Made by a program: the position numbers and the translations under genes
Shown: one piece after another, positions 56,853-64,000 of the stretch
Layout: each line of letters starts with the position of its first letter
Numbering within the stretch: the stretch's first letter is position 1
DNA from: Tabrizicola piscis
GTDB taxonomy: Bacteria > Pseudomonadota > Alphaproteobacteria > Rhodobacterales > Rhodobacteraceae
Assembly: GCF_003940805.1 (NCBI RefSeq)
Contig: NZ_CP034328.1
Location: 868,001-932,000 of the forward strand
Reading direction: 5' to 3'
DNA: 64,000 bases
Notes under the pieces: generated by a model
Told to the model about the DNA's origin: nothing
What the model saw: the letters and a program-made list of their open reading frames with translations, nothing else
The model's database searches: none

Positions 56853-59099
56853 ATGGCATCCTGGAAAACCATCACCCGCCGGTCATTCATCGTCCTTGGC
56901 GCCGCCATGGTCGGCGGGGCCGCCTTCGGGGCCTACAAGGTCACCGAAGTTCCGGCGAACCCGCTTGTGCCCGCCCCCGGATCAACCCCGCTGAACCCTT
57001 GGGTCATCATCAACGCCGACGGCATCACCGTCATCGCGCCCCGGGCCGAGATGGGTCAGGGCATCTCGACCACCCTCGCCGCCCTTGTGGCGGAAGAGCT
57101 GGACGTTGACTGGTCGCAGGTCCGCGTCCTGCATGGCCCCCCGGCGCAAGCCTATTATAACGCAGGCTTTGCCGAACGGATGTCGAATGAGCCGGACTAC
57201 AAGCTTTCCCTTGCCGACAATTCCCCGAATGTCATTCTGGCCGCCCTGCCGAAGATCCTCTCTCTGCAGATGACCGGCGGCTCCACCGGTGCGATCGGCG
57301 GCTTCCACCAGATGCGTCTGGCCGGTGCTGGGGCACGAGAAGCGTTGAAAGCTGCCGCCGCCAAGCGCCTTGGCGTCTTGCCCGACACGCTGAAGACCGA
57401 AGGTGGCAAAGTCATCGGCGAAAAGACCTTCACCTACGCCGAACTGGCCGAGGAGGCCGCGTCACTGGTGCCCGAAGATGTGGCCCTGCGCGACCCGTCG
57501 ACCTGGCGCTTTGTCGGCAAGTCTATGCCCCGCCTCGACATGGTCGCCAAATCCACGGGGACCGAAACCTTCGGGATCGACATCACCCTGCCCGGCATGA
57601 AGTTCGCCACTGTCCGGATGAACCCCAACCGCGGCGGCGCGATGACCAGCTTCGACCCCGCCGCTGCTCTCGCTTTCCCGGGCGTTGACCGGGTGATCGA
57701 CCTTGACACCGGCATCGCCGTCGTCGCCAGCAACACATGGACGGCGATGCAGGCCGCCCAACTTGTCGACATCCAGTGGGGCGCGGCTGACTACCCCGCC
57801 GACACGGCCGCGATGATGTCGCGCATCGAAGCCGCCTTCGCGACCGAACCCAACTCGCGCCTGCGCGATGACGGCGATGTCGAGGCCGAGCTGGCCAAGG
57901 GTGACGTGATCGAGGCTGAATACCGTATCCCGTTCCTTGCCCACGCCTCGATGGAGCCGTTGAACGCGACCGCATGGGTCAAGCCCGACGGCGCGGTCGA
58001 GGTCTGGTGTGGCAACCAAGCCCCGATCCTGACCCGTGACGCCATCGCGGGCGCGCTGCAGATCGACGCGGGCAAGGTCACGCTTCACACCCCAGTCATG
58101 GGCGGCGGCTTTGGTGGGCGCACCGACCCGGTCCCTGCCGTCCTTGCCGCGCGCGTGGCCGCCGCCATGCCCGACACGCCGGTGAAACTTACCTACAGTC
58201 GCGAAGAGGACATGACGCAGGACTTCTACCGCCCAGCCGCCATCGCCCGGATGTCCGGGCGGCTGCAGGATGGCAAGGTCACTGCCCTTTGGGGCCGCGC
58301 TGCTGCCCCTTCAGCCGCGCAGAACGCCCTTGCGCGCCTTGTCGGTTTTGCGCCCCCCGGCCCGGATCGCGGCACGGTCGAGGGTGGCTTTGACCAACCC
58401 TACGGCCTGCCGAACTATCGCTATGACGGCCATCTGGCCGACCTGACCGTGCCCTTGGGCTTCTGGCGGTCGGTCGGCAACTCGATGAACGCGTTCTTTC
58501 TGGAAAGCTTCATCGACGAACTCGCGCACGCTGCCGGGGCCGACCCCCTGGCTTTTCGATTGGAGCTGATGAAGGACACCCACGCGCCCTCGGCCACGCT
58601 TCTGGAAACCGTGCGCGACATGTCGGGCTGGGATAGCCTGAAACGCCCGGGCTTCGGGCGGGGTGTGGCCTTCTGCTACTCCTTCGGCACCCCTGTCGCT
58701 CAGGTGCTGGAGGTGCAGGACACCCCCGCTGGCATCAAGCTGACCCGCGCCTGGATCGCCTGCGACCCCGGCCTTGCGATGGACCCCGGCATTGTCGAAG
58801 CCCAGATGACCGGCGCGATGATCTATGGCCTTTCCGCTGCGGTGCAGGGCGCGATCACCTTTGCCGATCAGCAGGTGGTCGAGCAGAACTTCCCCGACTA
58901 TGACGCCCTGCGGATGCACACGACCCCGGCTTTCGAGGTCAGGATCCTGCAGAACAACGGCACCTTCGGCCACATCGGCGGCGCGGGGGAACCCGGCACG
59001 CCGCCTGCAGCACCAGCCCTTGCGAACGCGCTTTACGACCTTGCCGGAACCCGCGCGCGGAGCCTGCCGCTGAACCAGCAGTTCAGTTTCGCGCTATAG
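56853..59099 (+). CDS. iorB: Molybdopterin-binding large subunit of an aldehyde/isoquinoline-type oxidoreductase (IorB type)
   Basis: A 748-residue xanthine-dehydrogenase-family subunit. It starts with a Tat signal (TRRSFIVLGAAMVGGAAFGA), so the mature complex is periplasmic. Molybdopterin-binding stretches include PRAEMGQGISTTLAALVAEE, GSTGAIGGFHQMRLAGAGAR, the GGGFGGR motif in HTPVMGGGFGGRTDP, and the C-terminal GGAGEPGTPPAAPALANALY with the catalytic Glu. These two-subunit enzymes oxidise N-heterocycles or aldehydes. A hydroxylated aromatic or aldehyde substrate is inferred; no specificity signature is clear. No XdhC-like maturation gene is in the window. Confidence 0.92.
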   Translation: MASWKTITRRSFIVLGAAMVGGAAFGAYKVTEVPANPLVPAPGSTPLNPWVIINADGITVIAPRAEMGQGISTTLAALVAEELDVDWSQVRVLHGPPAQAYYNAGFAERMSNEPDYKLSLADNSPNVILAALPKILSLQMTGGSTGAIGGFHQMRLAGAGAREALKAAAAKRLGVLPDTLKTEGGKVIGEKTFTYAELAEEAASLVPEDVALRDPSTWRFVGKSMPRLDMVAKSTGTETFGIDITLPGMKFATVRMNPNRGGAMTSFDPAAALAFPGVDRVIDLDTGIAVVASNTWTAMQAAQLVDIQWGAADYPADTAAMMSRIEAAFATEPNSRLRDDGDVEAELAKGDVIEAEYRIPFLAHASMEPLNATAWVKPDGAVEVWCGNQAPILTRDAIAGALQIDAGKVTLHTPVMGGGFGGRTDPVPAVLAARVAAAMPDTPVKLTYSREEDMTQDFYRPAAIARMSGRLQDGKVTALWGRAAAPSAAQNALARLVGFAPPGPDRGTVEGGFDQPYGLPNYRYDGHLADLTVPLGFWRSVGNSMNAFFLESFIDELAHAAGADPLAFRLELMKDTHAPSATLLETVRDMSGWDSLKRPGFGRGVAFCYSFGTPVAQVLEVQDTPAGIKLTRAWIACDPGLAMDPGIVEAQMTGAMIYGLSAAVQGAITFADQQVVEQNFPDYDALRMHTTPAFEVRILQNNGTFGHIGGAGEPGTPPAAPALANALYDLAGTRARSLPLNQQFSFAL

Positions 59100-59226
59100 A
59101 TTGGTGAGGGTCGGCCCTTCCCTGCCGGTCGCCCCACGGTGAACCGAGCCGACGTATAGCAGTGTGCGGGTGGGAGCCGCCGTTCGGCCTTGCAAGGTGA
59201 ACGGCGGCTTCCGCGATCAACTTGCG

Positions 59227-59622
59227 TCAGGCGCAGGCAGTTGCTTCAATTTCGAACATCAGGCCCGGAATGGCCAGCCGTGTCACACCGACCAAGGTCA
59301 TCGGCGGAGCGTTCTGCACCGTCCCGAACCGCATCCCCAGCAAATCGAAATTCCTCAGCGCCTCATCCACATCCGTCGCAAAAATGCCAAGCCGGGTGAC
59401 ATGGCTCAGGTCCATGCCCGCGCCACCAAGGACCACTGCCAAATTGTCCAGCGCCAGCCCGATCTGGCCGCGCATATCGCCCAGATGTTGCGGGTTCCCG
59501 TCCGCATCAACAGCCGTCTGCCCAGCGCAAATGAGCTGGCGCGTCGCGCCTTCGATGATCTCGGCCTGATTGTATCCCAGTTTCAGGGACCAGTCCCACG
59601 GATTGACGGCAGTGCGTTGCAT
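59227..59622 (-). CDS. RidA-family protein
   Basis: A 131-residue protein of the RidA/YjgF family (NPWDWSLKLGYNQAEIIEGA, RQLICAGQTAVDADGNPQHL, GQIGLALDNLAVVLGGAGMD, VTRLAIPGLMFEIEATA). The usual Arg that binds the imine substrate is at VGVTRLAIPG. Members hydrolyse reactive enamines or act as chorismatase-like hydrolases. It is divergent from a WYL-type regulator with a palindrome between them, so it is probably its target. A long plus-strand ORF over the same DNA is a shadow. Confidence 0.88.
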   Translation of the reverse strand: MQRTAVNPWDWSLKLGYNQAEIIEGATRQLICAGQTAVDADGNPQHLGDMRGQIGLALDNLAVVLGGAGMDLSHVTRLGIFATDVDEALRNFDLLGMRFGTVQNAPPMTLVGVTRLAIPGLMFEIEATACA

Positions 59623-59669
59623 GGCAAGTTCTCCTTCTTGATGCCCATGCCGAACCCATAGACTCTATT

Positions 59670-59688
59670 GGCGCCAAATTTTGGCACC
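59670..59688. promoter_or_regulatory. Palindromic operator between RidA and WYL regulator genes
   Basis: GGCGCCAAATTTTGGCACC: 9-bp arms with one G-U type mismatch around a central T, midway between the divergent starts (59622 minus, 59709 plus). Probably bound by the adjacent HTH-WYL protein. Confidence 0.7.
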
Positions 59689-59708
59689 TTTCATGCTATG
59701 CTGGCCCC

Positions 59709-60428
59709 ATGAATATTCGCGCCCGCCATGATGCCATCGTTCGCAGCCTGCGCCGCTCCGGGACGGCGACCGTCGATGCACTTGCCCGAGAGGTCGGCGC
59801 CTCACGGCGGACGGTGCTGCGCGACATCGTCGCCCTGCGCGATCAGGGGTTTGTCATTTACTCCGAGCCCGGACGCGGCGGCGGCCTGCAACTCGACCCA
59901 CAGTCCATGCAAACGACCGCGCGACTTGCCGTGGCCGAGGTCTTTGCCCTGCTGATCAGCGTGGCCGCAATGCGCGCAGCCGGACAGCTGCCGTTCTCGG
60001 GCCTAGCTGATGCCGGACTCGCCAAGATCGAAAAGACCTTACCGCCGGAAAAAGTACGCGATCTGCGCCGGTTTCTTGGCTGCCTGCATGTTGGGAAGCT
60101 TTCGCCGTTTCAGGACTTGTCGGACATGGGATCAATCGACCCCGATCTGTTGCCCACCTTCGAGACTGCGTTCCTGGAACGCCTGCGCCTGAGGTTTGAG
60201 TATCGCGATGCTGAAGGCCGACAGACGGGCCGCGAGGTTGAACCGCAGGCCATGCTGATCCTGCCGCCCCTGTGGTATCTGGTGGCATGGGACCCTGCGC
60301 GCGAGGATTTCCGGCATTTCCGGATGGACCGCATCAGTAGGCCGAATGTCGTCGGCGGGACAAAGTTCCGGCAACGCCATGTGCCGTTTGACAAGGACGT
60401 CTGCCCGTACAGCAGTTTGCCGCGATGA
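59709..60428 (+). CDS. HTH-WYL transcription regulator
   Basis: A 239-residue regulator: N-terminal winged helix (HDAIVRSLRRSGTATVDALA, REVGASRRTVLRDIVALRDQ), then the WYL domain (RLRFEYRDAEGRQTGREVEP, PLWYLVAWDPAREDFRHFRM, DRISRP) with the PLWYLVA signature. YafY-type members sense small ligands or nucleic-acid ends. It is divergent from the RidA gene over a palindrome and probably controls it. No other obvious target is near. Confidence 0.88.
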   Translation: MNIRARHDAIVRSLRRSGTATVDALAREVGASRRTVLRDIVALRDQGFVIYSEPGRGGGLQLDPQSMQTTARLAVAEVFALLISVAAMRAAGQLPFSGLADAGLAKIEKTLPPEKVRDLRRFLGCLHVGKLSPFQDLSDMGSIDPDLLPTFETAFLERLRLRFEYRDAEGRQTGREVEPQAMLILPPLWYLVAWDPAREDFRHFRMDRISRPNVVGGTKFRQRHVPFDKDVCPYSSLPR

Positions 60429-60642
60429 GCGTTCCGATGCTGATGTTCAATTCTGTCACAGCTTCGATCCATGAGGGCTTCTATGGATAGGCGGACTATC
60501 CGAAGTTCATAAGATTGGTCTGGGTCCGGCATACCCCGCGGTGCGTTTGATGCCAGCCTATCAGTCTTGCGATGCAATATCCTTTGGTGCTGCAGCAGAA
60601 GTGCGTCACTTTGAATGTGGGAGAACTTGAGGGAGGAAACCC

Positions 60643-62442
60643 ATGCTCGATTCCACAGCGACAGATCACGTCTCCGGGTTCTTGTCGGACTTTGGTGATG
60701 CGCTTTCGTCTGGCGACATAGACCGCGCGACGGCGATGTTTCAGGACGATTGCTATTGGCGCGACCTGGTCACCTTCACCTGGAACATCAAGACGGTCGA
60801 AGGCCGCGCCGAGGTCGCCGACATGTTGCGCCATCAGCTGGCTGCGACTAAGCCGTCGAACTGGCAAATCGCAGAGGGCGAGACGGCGTCAGAGGATGGC
60901 GGCGTGACCACGGCCTGGATCAGCTTTGAAACAGAGGTTGCCCGGGGCTATGGGCTGATCCGTCTGAAGGACGGCAAGATCTGGACGCTTCTCACCTCGA
61001 TGGTCGAACTGAAGGGCCATGAGGAACCGCTAGGGTACGACCGGCCGCTGGGGGCCAAGCATGGTGCCGACAAGCACCGTCCCTCATGGCTGGAAGAACG
61101 TGAGGCCGAGGCGCGCGAACTGGGTTACACAAGCCAGCCCTATGTGCTGATCATCGGTGGCGGGCAGGGCGGCATCGCGCTTGGGGCGCGGTTACGGCAG
61201 TTGGGCGTGCCGACGATCATCGTCGAAAAGAACGCCCGGCCCGGCGACAGCTGGCGGAACCGCTACAAGTCGCTGTGTCTGCATGACCCGGTCTGGTACG
61301 ACCATCTGCCCTATCTGCCCTTCCCGCCGAACTGGCCGGTCTTCGCGCCAAAGGACAAGATCGGCGACTGGCTGGAAATGTATACGAAGATCATGGAGCT
61401 GAACTACTGGACCAAGACCACCTGCAAGCACGCCTCATATGACGAGGCCACGCAGGAATGGACGGTGGTGGTTGACCGCGACGGTGCCGAGGTCACGCTG
61501 AAGCCCAAGCAACTGGTCCTCGCCACCGGCATGTCCGCCAAGGCAAACATGCCAAGCTATCCCGGGATGGAACGGTTCAAGGGCGACCAGCATCATTCGT
61601 CGAAACACCCCGGCCCAGACGCCTACAAAGGCAAGCGGGCGGTGGTCATCGGGTCGAACAACTCGGCCCATGACATTTGCGCCGCACTTTGGGAAAACGA
61701 TGTCGACGTCACGATGGTGCAGCGGTCGTCTACCCACATCGTGCGGTCTGACACCTTGATGGAGATCGGGCTCGGCGGGCTCTACTCCGAACAAGCGGTG
61801 CAGGGCGGCATGACGACCAATAAGGCGGACATGATCTTTGCCAGCCTGCCCTATCGCATCCTGCATGAGTTCCAGATCCCGCTGTACAACCAGATGCGCG
61901 AGCGTGACGCCGAGTTCTACGCCGGGCTGGAAAAGGCCGGGTTCTGGCTGGACTGGGGCGATGACGGTTCGGGACTGTTCATGAAATACCTGCGGCGCGG
62001 GTCGGGGTATTACATCGACGTCGGCGCCAGCCAGCTGATCATCGACGGCAAGATCAAACTGGCCCATGGCAATGTGAAAGAGATCACTGAGGATGCTGTG
62101 GTGCTGGAGGATGGCACCGTGCTGCCCGCCGATGTGATCGTCTATGCCACGGGCTATGGGTCGATGAATGGCTGGGCCGCAGATCTAATCGGCAAGGATG
62201 TGGCCGACAAGGTGGGCAAATGCTGGGGTCTGGGGTCGGCGACGACGAAGGACCCGGGGCCATGGGTGGGTGAGCAGCGTAACATGTGGAAGCCGACCAA
62301 GCAGGAAGGCCTGTGGTTCCACGGCGGCAACCTGCACCAGTCGCGGCACTATTCGCAGTTTCTGTCCTTGCAACTCAAGGCGCGGATGGAGGGCATCGCG
62401 ACGACGGTCTACGGCATCCCCGATACCCACCTGCTGAGTTGA
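60643..62442 (+). CDS. SnoaL-like / flavin-containing monooxygenase fusion
   Basis: A 599-residue protein with two parts. Residues 5-125 resemble the SnoaL/NTF2-like fold (FGDALSSGDIDRATAMFQDD, DLVTFTWNIKTVEGRAEVAD), usually a small enzyme or ligand domain. From residue 165 comes an FAD/NADPH monooxygenase: GGGQGG (172-177) for FAD, PGDSWRNRYKSLCLHDPVWY, GMSAKANMPSYPGMERFKGD, a second dinucleotide motif AVVIGSNNSAHDICAAL (about 330), then VIVYATGYGSM. It inserts oxygen into a small organic substrate. GAGGGAGG precedes the ATG. The substrate is unknown; the gene stands alone. Confidence 0.9.
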   Translation: MLDSTATDHVSGFLSDFGDALSSGDIDRATAMFQDDCYWRDLVTFTWNIKTVEGRAEVADMLRHQLAATKPSNWQIAEGETASEDGGVTTAWISFETEVARGYGLIRLKDGKIWTLLTSMVELKGHEEPLGYDRPLGAKHGADKHRPSWLEEREAEARELGYTSQPYVLIIGGGQGGIALGARLRQLGVPTIIVEKNARPGDSWRNRYKSLCLHDPVWYDHLPYLPFPPNWPVFAPKDKIGDWLEMYTKIMELNYWTKTTCKHASYDEATQEWTVVVDRDGAEVTLKPKQLVLATGMSAKANMPSYPGMERFKGDQHHSSKHPGPDAYKGKRAVVIGSNNSAHDICAALWENDVDVTMVQRSSTHIVRSDTLMEIGLGGLYSEQAVQGGMTTNKADMIFASLPYRILHEFQIPLYNQMRERDAEFYAGLEKAGFWLDWGDDGSGLFMKYLRRGSGYYIDVGASQLIIDGKIKLAHGNVKEITEDAVVLEDGTVLPADVIVYATGYGSMNGWAADLIGKDVADKVGKCWGLGSATTKDPGPWVGEQRNMWKPTKQEGLWFHGGNLHQSRHYSQFLSLQLKARMEGIATTVYGIPDTHLLS

Positions 62443-62662
62443 TCTGAAACCGGCCCTTCGCAATGTTGGGCGTCAGAGGGACCTTTGACGCCCCCCGACC
62501 GGCTCTGCTGTTCCGTCTGTCATTCCTTCTTGATCGCAGGTCCTTGCCATGGGCCGTGATCCCATCGCGGATGGAGGGAAGGATCCGGTAGAAAGCCATT
62601 GCCTTGGCGCGGTCGAAGAACGCGGGTCAGGTACGCGGCGTGTCGCCGGGCGTCAAACAGAA

Positions 62663-62696
62663 AAGGCCATCGCTGCGGTTTGGCAGCGATGGCCTT
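62663..62696 (-). terminator. Rho-independent terminator, bidirectional hairpin
   Basis: Perfect 14-bp stem (62663-62676 with 62683-62696) and 6-nt loop. On the minus strand the stem is followed by TTTT, so it ends transcription of the DJ-1 gene (stop at 62718); on the plus strand it may serve the monooxygenase gene. Confidence 0.88.
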
Positions 62697-62717
62697 GGTC
62701 GGGCAATGTTTCGGTGG

Positions 62718-63311
62718 TCAGGTGTGGGTGATCTGAGTGCCGAGGACCTTCAGGCATTCCCGCATGAAGGCGGCAAGCCCGGTCCAGCCTTTCGCCGACA
62801 CCATGGTGCCATCGACATAGGCCTCGGTCGGCTTGACGTCGATATATGTGCCGCCCGCAAGGATCACCTCGGGCTCACAGGCACCCAGGGCTGCAACCTT
62901 CTTGCCGCGCACCACGCCATCGACGGCTACTAGGATCTGGACGCCGTGACAGATGGTGAAGATCGGCTTCTTCGTCTCGTGGAAGTGCCGGACCATCGCC
63001 TGAATCCGCTTGTCGGTGCGGATGTATTCCGGCCCGCGCCCACCGGCGCAATAGACTGCGTCATACTGGTCCAACTGCTTTTCCGCTTCGGAGAAGGTCT
63101 TGTTGATGTCGGCATAGTGGCCGTAGCGCTCGACATAGGTCTGGTGGCCTTCAAAGTCGTGCAGGCTGGTCTGGATCTTCTCACCGGCCTTCTTGTCGGG
63201 GCACACGACGTGGACCGTGTGGCCGACGGCTTCCATGCCCTGCTGGAAGACGAAGATCTCATATTCCTCGGTGAACTCGCCCGTCAGCATCAGGATCTTC
63301 TTGCCAGCCAT
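62718..63311 (-). CDS. DJ-1/PfpI family protein
   Basis: A 197-residue protein of the DJ-1/PfpI superfamily: KKILMLTGEFTEEYEIFVFQ with the conserved acidic residue, YDAVYCAGGRGPEYIRTDKR, and the nucleophile Cys in PIFTICHGVQILVA (about residue 120). Members are glyoxalases, deglycases or stress proteins; the TICHG elbow is of the PfpI/YhbO group. The start at MAGKK has GGAGGAG upstream. It follows the GntR/FCD regulator gene by 62 nt, on the same strand. Confidence 0.87.
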   Translation of the reverse strand: MAGKKILMLTGEFTEEYEIFVFQQGMEAVGHTVHVVCPDKKAGEKIQTSLHDFEGHQTYVERYGHYADINKTFSEAEKQLDQYDAVYCAGGRGPEYIRTDKRIQAMVRHFHETKKPIFTICHGVQILVAVDGVVRGKKVAALGACEPEVILAGGTYIDVKPTEAYVDGTMVSAKGWTGLAAFMRECLKVLGTQITHT

Positions 63312-63373
63312 CTGTCTTCTCCTCCTCGGTGAGATGCGCACGGCGCTTTGCGCCGACGCGGGTTCGGTCCGGC

Positions 63374-64000
63374 CTATTCGAAGGCCGCAAGCAGTCGGTC
63401 GTGGGACCGCTGGATGTGGTCGCGCATCGCCTGGGCGGCGGCATCCGGGTCGCGGTTGCGCAGGGCCACAAGCAGGCGTTCGTGTTCTTCCAGCGCCTCG
63501 GCAGTGACGCGGGCGTGGAACATCAGCCGGAACAGGTGCAGATGGACGTGCTGGCCAGACAGCGCCTGCCGCATGACGTTGTTGCCACCTACCCGAAGGA
63601 TGGCATCATGAAACTGCGCGTCGGCGCGGGCAAAGCGCGAATACCGGCTGTTGCGGTCGACCGGGGTGCCGCTGTTTTCCATGTCGGCTGCAATGGCCTC
63701 AATCGCTGCCATCGCCTCGGAGGTCATGTTGCGGGCGGCCAGCTTGGCGCCCTCAGGCTCAAGCAGCAGGCGGAATTCGTAGAGGTCGTCAAACTGCTTG
63801 CGGGTCAGTTGCGGGGCGGCGGAGTAGCCGATCAGGTGCGCCTTGCGCACCAGCCCTTCGCGTTCCAGCCGACTTAACGCCTCGCGCACCGGGGTCTGCG
63901 AGATGTCCAGATCACGGGCGAGGACGTCGATGGCGATGCGCGCGCCGGGGGCGATTTCCAGCGACATCAACCGTTCGTAGATGTTGTCATAGACGCCATC
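63374..64000 (-). CDS. GntR/FCD-family regulator, truncated by the window end
   Basis: A regulator whose 5' end lies beyond 64000; at least 208 codons are visible. The part here includes most of the GntR helix-turn-helix (DVLARDLDISQTPVREALSR, LEREGLVRKAHLIGYSAAP) and the FCD ligand domain (FRLLLEPEGAKLAARNMTSE, RFARADAQFHDAILRVGGNN, HDAARVT-like HLFRLMFHARVTAEALEEHE), with the Asp and His residues that bind metal and a carboxylate. The frame stays open to the window edge (VYDNIYERL before the first Met shown), so the usual start is further upstream. It likely regulates genes outside the window or the adjacent DJ-1 gene. Confidence 0.87.
   Translation of the reverse strand, partial: DGVYDNIYERLMSLEIAPGARIAIDVLARDLDISQTPVREALSRLEREGLVRKAHLIGYSAAPQLTRKQFDDLYEFRLLLEPEGAKLAARNMTSEAMAAIEAIAADMENSGTPVDRNSRYSRFARADAQFHDAILRVGGNNVMRQALSGQHVHLHLFRLMFHARVTAEALEEHERLLVALRNRDPDAAAQAMRDHIQRSHDRLLAAFE

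Overview
The window is 64 kb of GC-rich chromosomal DNA with very tight gene packing: many ATGA, GTGA and TGATG start/stop overlaps and several convergent genes with overlapping 3' ends. Gene content (NepR/EcfG-type stress regulation, succinoglycan-like exo genes, PQQ dehydrogenase, CUT2 sugar ABC transporter, isoquinoline-oxidoreductase-like molybdoenzyme) points to an alphaproteobacterium, most likely a member of the Rhodobacterales. No rRNA, tRNA, CRISPR array, transposase or phage gene was found.

Region A (about 0.3-15.2 kb) is a general-stress island. It holds a large-subunit catalase, a 3-methyladenine DNA glycosylase, an NHEJ set (two Ku genes around a three-domain LigD), a DUF892 ferritin-like protein, a stress-type SDR, a PRC-barrel protein, and many small hydrophilic or single-pass membrane proteins. 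It also has an EcfG-like sigma factor, a NepR-like small protein and an unusual receiver-domain protein. Ten sites with the EcfG promoter layout (GGAAC, 17-18 nt, GTT) lie just upstream of genes here, on both strands. Two more lie outside the island, before a DUF421 gene (22.75 kb) and before galU at the head of the exopolysaccharide operon (42.0 kb). This shared promoter is the clearest signal in the window.

Region B (15.3-22.7 kb) looks like a compact respiratory module: a small multi-pass membrane protein overlapping a periplasmic PQQ dehydrogenase, a CtaG-like assembly factor, a CopD-like protein, an oxidase subunit II without the CuA ligands, a fused subunit I-III, and a small membrane subunit. 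The missing CuA centre suggests a quinol-fed oxidase, which would fit a quinone-reducing PQQ dehydrogenase.

Region C (23.8-42 kb) is an exopolysaccharide cluster related to succinoglycan loci: flippase, pyruvyl transferase, several GT2 and GT4 enzymes, ExoY-, ExoF-, ExoQ-, ExoK-, ExoP-, ExoA- and ExoL-like proteins, GalU, and a possible ExoX-like small membrane protein. Two 39-codon ORFs that are easily missed fill gaps between operon genes.

Region D (42.3-55.6 kb) is for aldonate (gluconate/idonate) catabolism: 6-phosphogluconate dehydrogenase, a gluconolactonase-like protein, L-idonate 5-dehydrogenase, a 2-ketoaldonate reductase-like protein, gluconate 5-dehydrogenase, gluconokinase, a GntR-like LacI regulator, and a second LacI regulator divergent from a CUT2 ABC transporter. 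Related palindromes (TGTTATCGATAACA and variants) sit in the control regions.

Region E (55.7-64 kb) holds a TetR regulator divergent from a two-subunit molybdenum hydroxylase, a RidA protein divergent from a WYL regulator around a palindrome, a SnoaL-FMO fusion monooxygenase, a DJ-1/PfpI protein, and a GntR/FCD regulator cut by the window end. Positions 1-280 hold no gene I can support.
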